A stretch of 58,444 nt of DNA. Source: Comamonadaceae bacterium (GTDB lineage Bacteria > Pseudomonadota > Gammaproteobacteria > Burkholderiales > Burkholderiaceae_C). Location: the NCBI GenBank assembly GCA_947447355.1, contig CANFJF010000014.1, positions 1-58,444 of the forward strand, given 5' to 3'. Below are positions 23,031 through 30,119 of this stretch, piece by piece. The notes under the pieces are model-generated. The model made no database searches. It was not told the DNA's origin and saw only the letters and a program-made list of their open reading frames with translations. Position numbers and translations under genes: made by a program. How positions within the stretch are numbered: position 1 is the first letter of the stretch; each line of letters opens with the position of its first letter.

Positions 23031-23651
23031 TTAAACTTTCAAAAGTTGTTGAAGAAAAGTATCGCGAGGCATCACATCGGCATATTTTTGCCGCATATCA
23101 AACAGGTTAGCGTCGTGGGGTTCGATGGCCCGGTCGCCAACGCAGTCCTCGATCACGATGGTGCGAAAGTTGAACTGCATAGCGTCCACAACGGTTGCAC
23201 GGATGCAGCCACTGGTGGTGCAGCCGACGACCACGGCGGTGTCAACACCCCGCAAACGCAGCCACTCTGACAGACCGGTTGAAAAGAACGCTGAGGCTGA
23301 AGTCTTGCGCAGGACCCATTCGCCCTTGACCGGTGTCAATTCAGGAACGATTTGCGAGGCATGCGCTTGTTCCGTTAATTGCAGCAGCGGTGGAACTTTC
23401 AGACAGAACACGTTTTGATTGGCGTCATCGGGTGCAAAAACAACGCGCGTGTGGACCACCGGAAGCTGCGCATTACGAAAGGCCGCCAGCAGGGGCACTG
23501 TCGCCTTGACAGCCTCAACGATGTGAGGCCCCCCAAATTGCGTCTCGTCGACAAATCCGTTGACGAAGTCCACGAGGATCAGGCCGCATCGTGAGCCCAT
23601 GCCGGAGGCATGGCCCATGTTCTGATTGCGGTAGATCTCTTCCTTGCTCAA
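23031..23651 (-). CDS. Isochorismatase-family cysteine hydrolase, maleamate/N-carbamoylsarcosine amidase-like
   Basis: A 206-residue cytoplasmic cysteine hydrolase of the isochorismatase-like fold. The triad is visible: Asp28 in ILVDFVNGF, Lys116 in LRKTSASAF and Cys149 in CTTSGCIRATVVDA. The sequence style (VNGFVD, SASAFFSTGL) is that of N-carbamoylsarcosine amidohydrolases and NicF, which hydrolyses maleamate to maleate and ammonia in nicotinate degradation. Maleate-isomerase-like and hydratase genes follow immediately, so it likely releases ammonia from an unsaturated half-amide. Its start overlaps the stop of the lyase gene by 4 nt. Confidence 0.82.
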   Translation of the reverse strand: MSKEEIYRNQNMGHASGMGSRCGLILVDFVNGFVDETQFGGPHIVEAVKATVPLLAAFRNAQLPVVHTRVVFAPDDANQNVFCLKVPPLLQLTEQAHASQIVPELTPVKGEWVLRKTSASAFFSTGLSEWLRLRGVDTAVVVGCTTSGCIRATVVDAMQFNFRTIVIEDCVGDRAIEPHDANLFDMRQKYADVMPRDTFLQQLLKV

Positions 23652-24556
23652 GATTTCACCGATTCAGCGGCATGCGACTTGTCGAACTCTGAGACCCAGT
23701 CAAAGCCCATCAGTTTGGAGAAATCCTGGAAATCATGCAGCGGCTGATCCAAGTTTGCGCTTGAACCCGTCGCCTTGATGTGGCTGTAAACATTTTTAAA
23801 GGCGGCGCCCGCCGACAAAAATGCCGCCGACGGAAAGATGACAAGGCCAAAACCGATGCGCTGTAATTCTTCTTTTGTCAGCACCGGGGTACGTCCCGTT
23901 TCAACCATGTTGGCCACCAACGGCAGGTCAAAGGCCTTGCCGATGATTTCCATTTCTTCAATCGACTCCGGACTTTCGACAAAGAGGATGTCAGCACCGG
24001 CACGGGCGTATTGCTCCATGCGGCGCAGGGCTTCGTCGAGACCATGAACCGTGCGCGCATCCGTACGGGCGATGATCTGGAAGTTCTTGTCGGTGCGGGT
24101 TTCTGCCGCCACCTTGATCTTGGCCACCATGTCTTGCATGGGCACCACCCGGCGGCCCAGCATGTGACCGCATTTTTTCGGGAATTCCTGGTCTTCAAGT
24201 TGGATCGCGCAGGCACCGGCCGTTTCATAGCCGCGCACGGTGTGCATGACATTGAGCAAGCCGCCGTAACCCGTGTCGCCATCGCAAATCAGGGGCGTGT
24301 CGGTGATGCTGACGAATTGGCTGACACGGTTGACCATGTCGGTGTAGCTGGCCAGACCGGCGTCAGGCAAGCCCAAGTAGGAGGCCACAGTGCCGTAGCC
24401 CGTCATGTACAAGGCTTCAAAGCCCATCTGGTCTGCGATCTTGGCCGAGACCATCTCGAAAACACCGGGTGCAACGACGAGGTGTCCTTGGGTGAAATGG
24501 GCTTTGAGTTCTGCGCGTTTTTGCGCGCCGGTTTTGGTGCTGAGACCTTGTTTCAT
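23648..24556 (-). CDS. Isocitrate lyase/PEP mutase-superfamily lyase (2,3-dimethylmalate or 2-methylisocitrate lyase-like)
   Basis: A 302-residue TIM-barrel enzyme of the isocitrate-lyase/PEP-mutase superfamily. It has the Mg2+-binding CDGDTGYGG, QLEDQEFPKKCGH (KKCGH carries the lyase cysteine) and IIARTDAR. The KKCGH motif is that of C-C lyases and argues against PEP mutase or phosphonopyruvate hydrolase activity. Known relatives cleave 2-methylisocitrate, 2,3-dimethylmalate or oxaloacetate-like acids. In this operon it could cleave the malate-like product of the LeuCD hydratase, for example to pyruvate plus a short acid. It overlaps both neighbouring genes by 4 nt. Confidence 0.83.
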   Translation of the reverse strand: MKQGLSTKTGAQKRAELKAHFTQGHLVVAPGVFEMVSAKIADQMGFEALYMTGYGTVASYLGLPDAGLASYTDMVNRVSQFVSITDTPLICDGDTGYGGLLNVMHTVRGYETAGACAIQLEDQEFPKKCGHMLGRRVVPMQDMVAKIKVAAETRTDKNFQIIARTDARTVHGLDEALRRMEQYARAGADILFVESPESIEEMEIIGKAFDLPLVANMVETGRTPVLTKEELQRIGFGLVIFPSAAFLSAGAAFKNVYSHIKATGSSANLDQPLHDFQDFSKLMGFDWVSEFDKSHAAESVKS

Positions 24557-25749
24557 GCGATGGACTCCGCGCGTTCTAGCGCATCAATCATGGATGTTTT
24601 GCGAAGGTAATCCTTCGCAGCGGTTGGGTTCGCTGCCATGATACGCAGTTCGCCTTGGGTTTTCCGGCGTGCGTCGGGATCGCGCTCCTCAATGTTCTTT
24701 TTGTTGCGCGCCGTGTTGGCATTGATGTACTCGATGGCCACCGCCCGCCGCTGGCGCTCATAACGGTCGAGGAGGTCTGGTGATGCGCCGGACGTCAGAA
24801 TTTCAACCAGTTTGTCCGACAGATTGAAGGCGTCCTGCACACCGCCGTTCATGCCCATGCCACCGATTGGATTGTTGATGTGCGCGGCATCTCCGGCAAG
24901 AACCACACGGCCCCGGCGGAACTCCTTGGCAACACGCTGGTGAACTTTGTAGAGGGTGCGATGCACAATGTTGTAAGCAGTCTCTTTGGGCAGGAGATTT
25001 TGCAGCCGCGCTTGAATCGACGCATCGGTCATGACTTCTTCATCTGACTCTTCGAGGCGAGTGGGGAAAAGAACGCGCCACAAGGTCGGAACACGCAACA
25101 GAACACACCATTCGTCGGGATCCGAAACGTAATTGACATACGATAATTTCGGTAAATGGTCAGCGTATTCAAAATCGGTCGACACCGACAGAAAACGCTC
25201 AGGGTAAGTGAACCCCTCAAACTCAATGCCCAGGGACTGACGCACCGCGCTCGATGCGCCATCTGCACCAATGAGGTAGTTGCCGGTGAAGGTTTCGATT
25301 TTGCCGTCTATTTTGACTTTCGCTGTGACGCTGTTGTCATCTTGCTCAACCGACTGCAGTTCAGCCCCCATCAGAATAGTGACGTGTGGCAGCTTGGCCA
25401 GTCGTTCTACCAGCAATATGCTGAGTTTCCATTGCTCACACTGCAACCGAAAAGGGTGTTGTGTGTCGCCTTCTAGCAAGGCCATGTCGAATTCTGCAAT
25501 GAGGCCTTCTTTGCGGTCGCGCTGTTGGGTGTAGCGCGCAACCAAGCCTTGCGATACGAGTTCCTCAGTCAGCCCGAATCGGGCCAACAGGTCTAACGTT
25601 GGCGGGTGGAAAGTGGAGGCGCGAAGGTCCTCTTGTGGCTCAGCCCGACGTTCAAAGACTGTCACTGAAATGCCGGCCGTGGCCAAGGTCAATGCGCTGA
25701 CCAGACCCACTGGGCCTGCCCCGGCAATCAATACATGGGAAGAAGTCAT
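24553..25749 (-). CDS. FAD-dependent aromatic monooxygenase (UbiH/PHBH family)
   Basis: A class A flavoprotein monooxygenase of 398 residues from ATG 25749. The ORF extends to 25830, but homologues begin just before the Rossmann motif HVLIAGAGPVGLVSA. The mid-protein YLIGADGASSAVR (DG motif) and C-terminal GRVVLAGDAAHINNPIGGMGMNGG (second FAD motif) are intact. It would hydroxylate or oxygenolytically open an aromatic or N-heteroaromatic ring with NAD(P)H and O2. It is the first gene of the six-gene operon, so it probably does the first step. No Shine-Dalgarno sequence is visible before the ATG. The substrate is unknown; pyridine-type rings are suggested by the amidase. Confidence 0.82.
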   Translation of the reverse strand: MTSSHVLIAGAGPVGLVSALTLATAGISVTVFERRAEPQEDLRASTFHPPTLDLLARFGLTEELVSQGLVARYTQQRDRKEGLIAEFDMALLEGDTQHPFRLQCEQWKLSILLVERLAKLPHVTILMGAELQSVEQDDNSVTAKVKIDGKIETFTGNYLIGADGASSAVRQSLGIEFEGFTYPERFLSVSTDFEYADHLPKLSYVNYVSDPDEWCVLLRVPTLWRVLFPTRLEESDEEVMTDASIQARLQNLLPKETAYNIVHRTLYKVHQRVAKEFRRGRVVLAGDAAHINNPIGGMGMNGGVQDAFNLSDKLVEILTSGASPDLLDRYERQRRAVAIEYINANTARNKKNIEERDPDARRKTQGELRIMAANPTAAKDYLRKTSMIDALERAESIA

Positions 25750-26099
25750 TAGAGGAATCTGTTCAAGTGAAGAAGTGGCGGATGATCGGCCACAACTTGT
25801 TTTTGTACAAGCGGTAAATAATCCAGCCATATCAAAAATTTAGTTATCCATACAAATTAGAGGATGGCTGTGGATTGATTTTGTATTGAACGCGGCGGCG
25901 GAGACGGTCAAACGTCTGCACATTGGTGCACCTTCGCTGCGCTTCGTTAGATGGCGATCTAGGGAAAACCCGCATTGGCACAACAAAAGTGCGATTTGTC
26001 CTAAAAGGTTCGACCGTGGTGCGCAACGTGAGATGGATGCCGATCAGTCGCATTGAAGTTGTAGCAACTTTCAATGCGTGGGTTTGCAAATGCCCATGT
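25750..26099. promoter_or_regulatory. Upstream region of the catabolic operon with inverted repeats
   Basis: 350 nt between the LysR gene and the monooxygenase start. A near-perfect inverted repeat lies at 26050-26077 (arms GCATTGAAGTTG and CAACTTTCAATGC, 3-nt loop), 22 nt after the LysR stop. A GGGAAAACCC dyad lies at 25962-25971 and the palindrome TTGTACAA at 25803-25810. The first could be a terminator stem, although no T tract follows, or a regulator site. No convincing ORF is seen. The operon promoter must be here; its hexamers could not be placed. Confidence 0.45.
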
Positions 26100-27011
26100 T
26101 CAGGCCCCGGCATGCCGGCGCAAGCCGTCCATAAAAGCTTTTAACAAGGGAGACTCGTTGGCTTCACGCCGCCGAATAACGCCAACGCTGCCTTCCCGCA
26201 AGTAGGGCAGTGGCAGCGGAACCACCTGTTTGAGCCCCTGAAAGTAGTGCATTAACCGTGCAGACATAGGCGCCACAAGATCACCGTCCTGAAGCAAGGT
26301 GACGATGAGCAGTGTGGAGCCCGTCTCAACACGATAACGTGGCGGAGGTTGGCCTGCGAGGGCTAATTCGTGTTCTAACTCGCGTCTCAGTGGGCTGACC
26401 TTGGGCGGGATGATCCAAGGGTAGCGAAGGACATCGGGCCAGTCGACTTTTCGTTTTTTGGCCAATGGGTGATTGGCACCCACCACGATGCGGATCTGCT
26501 CTGGGTAGAGGATGTCGCAGCGGACACCGGCATCGAGTCGGGCCTGGTCGGTACGGGTGATCACCAGATCCACCCTTCCTTCTTCAAGTTGCGGCAGCAA
26601 GGTGTCCAGCCGGTTTTCAATGATGTTGAGATAGGCATCCGGAAATTTTTTCCTGAAATACCCGACAGCGAGCGGCAACAATTGTGTGGCGACAGTTGGT
26701 GTGGTGCCCACCACCAAATTGCCAGACGCTCCAATCGACATCAAACTGATGGTCGCCTGAGTGCGGTCCAGTTCGCCGATGATGGCCTTGGCATGCGTGA
26801 CCAGCGCAGTACAAAATTCAGTGGGTGTGAGCCCACGCGAGTTGCGCTTGAATAGTTTGACGTTCAGGTCTTCTTCAAGCTCGCTCAAAAATTTTGACAG
26901 GCCAGGCTGGGTCACACCCATCTGGGTTGCCGTGTGGCTGATATTACGGGTCTCGTAAAGTGCCACCAGCAAGTACAACTGACGCATCCGCAGCCGTTGT
27001 GTCCACTCCAT
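26100..27011 (-). CDS. LysR-family transcriptional regulator
   Basis: A 303-residue LysR-type regulator. The N-terminal winged helix-turn-helix spans about residues 9-68 (LYLLVALYETRNISHTATQMG, then GLSKFLSELEEDL). The effector-binding domain occupies about 95-295, with GNLVVGTTPTVATQLLPLAV at its start. It is transcribed away from the first Bug gene across a 222-nt region with two dyads, and lies upstream of the catabolic operon on the same strand. This is the classical arrangement for control of the transport genes and probably of the operon, with an intermediate as co-inducer. Confidence 0.9.
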   Translation of the reverse strand: MEWTQRLRMRQLYLLVALYETRNISHTATQMGVTQPGLSKFLSELEEDLNVKLFKRNSRGLTPTEFCTALVTHAKAIIGELDRTQATISLMSIGASGNLVVGTTPTVATQLLPLAVGYFRKKFPDAYLNIIENRLDTLLPQLEEGRVDLVITRTDQARLDAGVRCDILYPEQIRIVVGANHPLAKKRKVDWPDVLRYPWIIPPKVSPLRRELEHELALAGQPPPRYRVETGSTLLIVTLLQDGDLVAPMSARLMHYFQGLKQVVPLPLPYLREGSVGVIRRREANESPLLKAFMDGLRRHAGA

Positions 27012-27029
27012 TTTGATATGTCCGTGAAG

Positions 27030-27048
27030 TTATGGAATGAGAAAATAA
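27030..27048. promoter_or_regulatory. Candidate LysR box (TTAT-N11-ATAA)
   Basis: TTAT and ATAA arms separated by 11 nt give the T-N11-A dyad typical of LysR binding sites. The site lies 19 nt upstream of the lysR ATG, where autoregulation and divergent activation are expected. Confidence 0.4.
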
Positions 27049-27159
27049 TATCATATGAAGGAAATACTGCTGGCGTCCAAAATGTCGCTTCAGTCGATTG
27101 CCGTTCAGTGCAACACGATGACGCTGTTTCCCCTCTGTCGGGCTCCTTTCTTTGGACTG

Positions 27160-27180
27160 TGAGCCAAAGTGATTGGCTCA
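27160..27180. promoter_or_regulatory. Perfect 8-bp inverted repeat upstream of the first Bug gene
   Basis: Arms TGAGCCAA and TTGGCTCA are separated by 5 nt. The site ends 53 nt before the Bug-protein ATG and no T tract follows, so an operator or mRNA leader hairpin is more likely than a terminator. Confidence 0.45.
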
Positions 27181-27233
27181 TCGGGCACGTTAAGTGCTTA
27201 GTGTGAGTCATTCATTTTTTCACCGGAGTCTCC

Positions 27234-28208
27234 ATGCGCCGTCGTTTGTTGTTTGCTTTTGCACCCCTTTGTATTGCTTCGCTTTTTCCACCGTTTGCAG
27301 TAGCGCAGTCATACCCTGTCAAGCCCGTCCGCATCATCGTGCCTGCAACACCGGGTGGCACCTCTGATATTTTCGCGCGAGCCATTGCCCTCAAGCTGCA
27401 AGATGCATTGGGTAAACCGGTCATCATCGAATACAAACCCGGCGCGAGCACCAATATAGGAACCGACTATGTTGCCAAGTCTGCGGCAGATGGCTACACC
27501 TTGCTGATCAACGGCATCACGCTGTCTGTCAATCCACTCCTGTTTTCCAACTTGCCTTTCAACCCCTCGAAAGACTTCACCCCGATCATCGAAGTCGCCG
27601 AGATGTTGAATGTCGTGACGGTACACCCTAGTGTTCCTGTCAATTCAATGAAGGAGTTGGTGCAGTTGATTAAAAAGGAGCCGGGTACATTCAACTACGG
27701 CACAACGGGTGTGGGAAGTTCCGGCTATTTTTCCGCCGAATTGTTGGGGCTTAAAACCGGGGCCAAAATCACCCACATTGCGTACCAAGGCAACGCACAG
27801 GCCACCACGGATCACATTGGCGGCACATTGCAAGTTGGGTTTGTCAATCTGCCGGTGGCATTGCAGTTCGTCAAAGGCGGCAAGCTCAAGGCGCTTGCCG
27901 TCACGTCTGCGAAAAGATCGCCTTTGTTGCCTGATGTGCCCACCGTCGCGGAAGCCTTGGGCATTCCAGACTATGTGATGAATGGTTGGTTCGGCCTGGT
28001 GGCCCCTGCCAAAACGCCACCAGAGATCGTGGCCCGCTTGCAGGAGGAAGTCAGCAAGGCGTTGAAAGATCCCGCGCTGATAGAGCTCATCAAAGCGGCT
28101 GGCGGTGATGTGATTGGCGGCACCAGTGCGCAGTTCGATGCACGCATCAAAAAAGACACGGATCGTCTCACCGAAGTCATTCGGCTTGCAGGCTCTACGG
28201 CTAAATAG
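27234..28208 (+). CDS. Bug/TctC-family tripartite tricarboxylate transporter binding protein (copy 1)
   Basis: A 324-residue periplasmic solute-binding protein. The signal peptide (MRRRLLFAFAPLCIASLF, cleavage near AVAQS) precedes the Bug hallmark YPVKPVRIIVPATPGGTSDIF, EYKPGASTNIGTDYVAK, and the C-terminal GLVAPAKTPPEIVARLQEE segment. Bug proteins bind carboxylates or aromatic acids and serve TctAB transporters or sensing. A CGGAG ribosome-binding site precedes the ATG. It is divergent from lysR, and its close paralogue follows after a REP-type repeat array. No TctA or TctB membrane genes are in the window. The ligand is probably a substrate of the adjacent operon. Confidence 0.9.
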   Translation: MRRRLLFAFAPLCIASLFPPFAVAQSYPVKPVRIIVPATPGGTSDIFARAIALKLQDALGKPVIIEYKPGASTNIGTDYVAKSAADGYTLLINGITLSVNPLLFSNLPFNPSKDFTPIIEVAEMLNVVTVHPSVPVNSMKELVQLIKKEPGTFNYGTTGVGSSGYFSAELLGLKTGAKITHIAYQGNAQATTDHIGGTLQVGFVNLPVALQFVKGGKLKALAVTSAKRSPLLPDVPTVAEALGIPDYVMNGWFGLVAPAKTPPEIVARLQEEVSKALKDPALIELIKAAGGDVIGGTSAQFDARIKKDTDRLTEVIRLAGSTAK

Positions 28209-28233
28209 TCGTGGGGCGTATTGCTTTTTTTCA

Positions 28234-28596
28234 TAGGAGCCGAGCCCTCGCTGCGATGCTTTGCAAGGAACGCTGTGTCTGTCAGCGAAAAAATCGGCCA
28301 GGGGCTGGCCTCCTACGGAAGCGGCTGGCATGATGCTCGTGTTCATAGGAGCCGAGCCCTCGCGGCGATACTTTGCTAGGAACGCTGTGTCCGTCAGCGA
28401 AAAATCGGCCAGGGGCTGGCCTCCTACGGAAGCGGCTGGCATGATGCTTTGTGTTCGTAGGAGCCGAGCCCTCTCGGCGATACTTTGCTAGGAACGCTGT
28501 GTCCATCAGCGAAAAATCGGCCAGGGGCTGGCCTCCTACGGAAGCGGCTGGCATGATGCTTTGTGTTCGTAGGAGCCGAGCCCTCTCGGCGATGCT
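28234..28596. repeat. 112-bp tandem REP/BIME-like repeat array, 3.2 units
   Basis: The unit starting TAGGAGCCGAGCCCTC recurs at 28234, 28346, 28458 and 28570, a regular 112-nt period; the fourth copy is cut after about 27 nt. Each unit contains two inverted elements. One is GTAGGAGCCGAGCCCTCGCG on the plus strand. The other, on the minus strand, begins GTAGGAGGCCAGCCCCTGGCC and contains the hairpin GGCCAG-GGG-CTGGCC. The GTAGGAGC head and internal stem are typical of REP sequences, so each unit is a REP pair (BIME). Copies 2 and 3 are nearly identical; copy 1 has diverged. It sits between two duplicated Bug genes. Confidence 0.85.
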
Positions 28597-28694
28597 TGTT
28601 CGGCACGTTTCTGCCGTCTTCAAAAGGCGCCGGTGTTCGTGCTGAATGGTTATTTGTATGACGCTTAAATTTTTTTGACCGACTGGGAGTACTT

Positions 28695-29669
28695 GTGCAC
28701 CACCATTTCCTGCTTTCAATTGCCGCCATATTGCTGACCGCTAGCTTGCAAAGTATCAGTTTTGCACAGCAGTACCCGACCAAGCCGGTGAAAATTATTG
28801 TTGCCGCAACTCCCGGAGGAACTGGCGATATTTTTGCGCGCGCCATCGCCCTGAAGCTGCAGGACGCGCTCGGCAAGCCGGTGCTTGTCGAATACAAGCC
28901 CGGCGCGGCCACGAACATTGGCAGTGACTTTGTCGCGAAGTCGGCACCGGATGGCTACACCATCCTGATCAATGGCTTGCCCCTTGCTGTGAACCCTGCG
29001 CTTTTCGCCAACATGTCTTTCAGTCCTTCCAAGGATTTGACGCCGATCATCGAGGTCGCCCAGATGCTGAACGTGATCACCGTGAACCCGGCGGTTGGCG
29101 TGAAATCTCTCAAGGAACTTGTTGAGCTTGCTAAAAAAGAACCTGGAAAATTAAACTACGGCAGTCCTGGTGCAGGTAGTTCCAGTTATCTGGCGGCTGA
29201 GCTGCTTGGCGTCAAAACTGGCGCTAAGTTCACGCATGTTGCCTACCAGGGCAATGCTCAAGCCACCACCGACCATATCGGCGGCACTTTGCAGGTCGGA
29301 TTTGTCAATCTCCCCGTGGCGTTGCAGTTTGTCAAAAACGGCCGACTCATGCCGCTGGCTGTGACCTCGGCTAAACGTTCGCCGCTGCTGCCTGATGTAC
29401 CGACTGTCGCCGAGGCATTGGGTATTCCGGACTATGAGTTGACTGGCTGGTTTGGTCTATTGGCCCCTGCGCACACTCCGCCCGAGATTGTGGCCCGACT
29501 GCAGGAAGAAACCAGTCGCGCACTCAAGGATCCAGCGCTGATTGAGATCATCAAGCTGGCCGGTGGGGACGTGGTGGGTGGCAGTTCTGCGCAGTTTGAC
29601 GCGCAACTCAAAAAGGATACCGAACGTTTGACAAAAGTCATTCGCATGTCGGGGGCTTCAATCAACTAG
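28695..29669 (+). CDS. Bug/TctC-family binding protein (copy 2, paralogue of 27234-28208)
   Basis: A 324-residue periplasmic binding protein with the same length and most of the same sequence as the preceding Bug protein (for example KLQDALGKPV, THVAYQGNAQATTDHIGGTLQVGFVNLPVALQF region, SAKRSPLLPDVPTVAEALGIPDY). It is thus a tandem duplicate. The start is GTG 28695 with GGGAG upstream. The signal peptide is MHHHFLLSIAAILLTASL with cleavage near SFAQQ. Differences concentrate in the signal peptide and in surface segments, so the two may differ in ligand. The REP-type array occupies the space between the copies. Confidence 0.9.
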   Translation: MHHHFLLSIAAILLTASLQSISFAQQYPTKPVKIIVAATPGGTGDIFARAIALKLQDALGKPVLVEYKPGAATNIGSDFVAKSAPDGYTILINGLPLAVNPALFANMSFSPSKDLTPIIEVAQMLNVITVNPAVGVKSLKELVELAKKEPGKLNYGSPGAGSSSYLAAELLGVKTGAKFTHVAYQGNAQATTDHIGGTLQVGFVNLPVALQFVKNGRLMPLAVTSAKRSPLLPDVPTVAEALGIPDYELTGWFGLLAPAHTPPEIVARLQEETSRALKDPALIEIIKLAGGDVVGGSSAQFDAQLKKDTERLTKVIRMSGASIN

Positions 29670-30119
29670 CGACCTCATCATCACTGACCTCCTGAATGCA
29701 CCTGTGCTGGATTCGGTTCTCTGGATGCCTGTTCTTGCCAGTCCACCAACCCATAAAATTGAAATTTTAGAATGCCGGATGACAATCATGCCTCTCTGGT
29801 CAATCGAGTGATTGTCGTTACCGGCCATGTCGCGTGTCTGGGCTCTCATGCGTCCAATGGGCACAGCGGCGGTCGATATATCAGGCGCCTTTGGGATGCG
29901 CATTGACACTTGGACAACGTGTGCAACGGCCAGCGCACCGGGGCGTTTCCCGCCGGCCTGACGTAGGCTGTGGGTGGCCCTTGAATGCGGGTTAGTCTTG
30001 GTATAAAGCGTTGTTGCGGCCCTGTACGATTGATAAATCAAGGTTTAGATTTTTCATCCTGTTTTTTTATTCATCGACGATGGGTCGTACCGCCCTGAAC
30101 CCAACAAACTGAGCCCACT
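29670..30119. other. 450-nt intergenic region before the CoA-transferase gene
   Basis: No gene is supported here. A possible promoter for the CoA-transferase gene is the extended -10 TGGTATAAA (ending 30007) with TTGAAT at 29981-29986, spacer 15 nt, which is short. A 44-codon plus-strand frame at 29772-29906 and a 127-codon minus-strand frame at 29658-30041 show no family features or ribosome-binding site. The region could be a decayed remnant of deleted genes. Confidence 0.45.

Noticed and set aside
25844..26113. 89-codon minus-strand ORF between lysR and the monooxygenase gene
   Set aside because: It overlaps the lysR end, has no ribosome-binding site or recognisable family, and runs through the likely operator region.
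28234..28596. Repeats as a CRISPR array
   Set aside because: The whole 112-nt period is repeated with no variable spacers and no cas genes nearby; internal opposing hairpins fit REP/BIME.
28282..28719. 145-codon minus-strand ORF with repeated peptide blocks
   Set aside because: The repeated peptide is only a translation of the 112-bp DNA repeat; 112 is not a multiple of 3, so frames shift between units.
29772..29906. 44-codon ORF with NRVIVVTG, like the start of a short-chain dehydrogenase
   Set aside because: The similarity stops after VTG, the glycine-rich loop is absent and there is no ribosome-binding site; chance or remote remnant.
30030..30041. TTGATAAATCAA as an FNR site before the CoA-transferase gene
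   Set aside because: Arms match, but the gap is 2 nt instead of 4, so FNR geometry is wrong.
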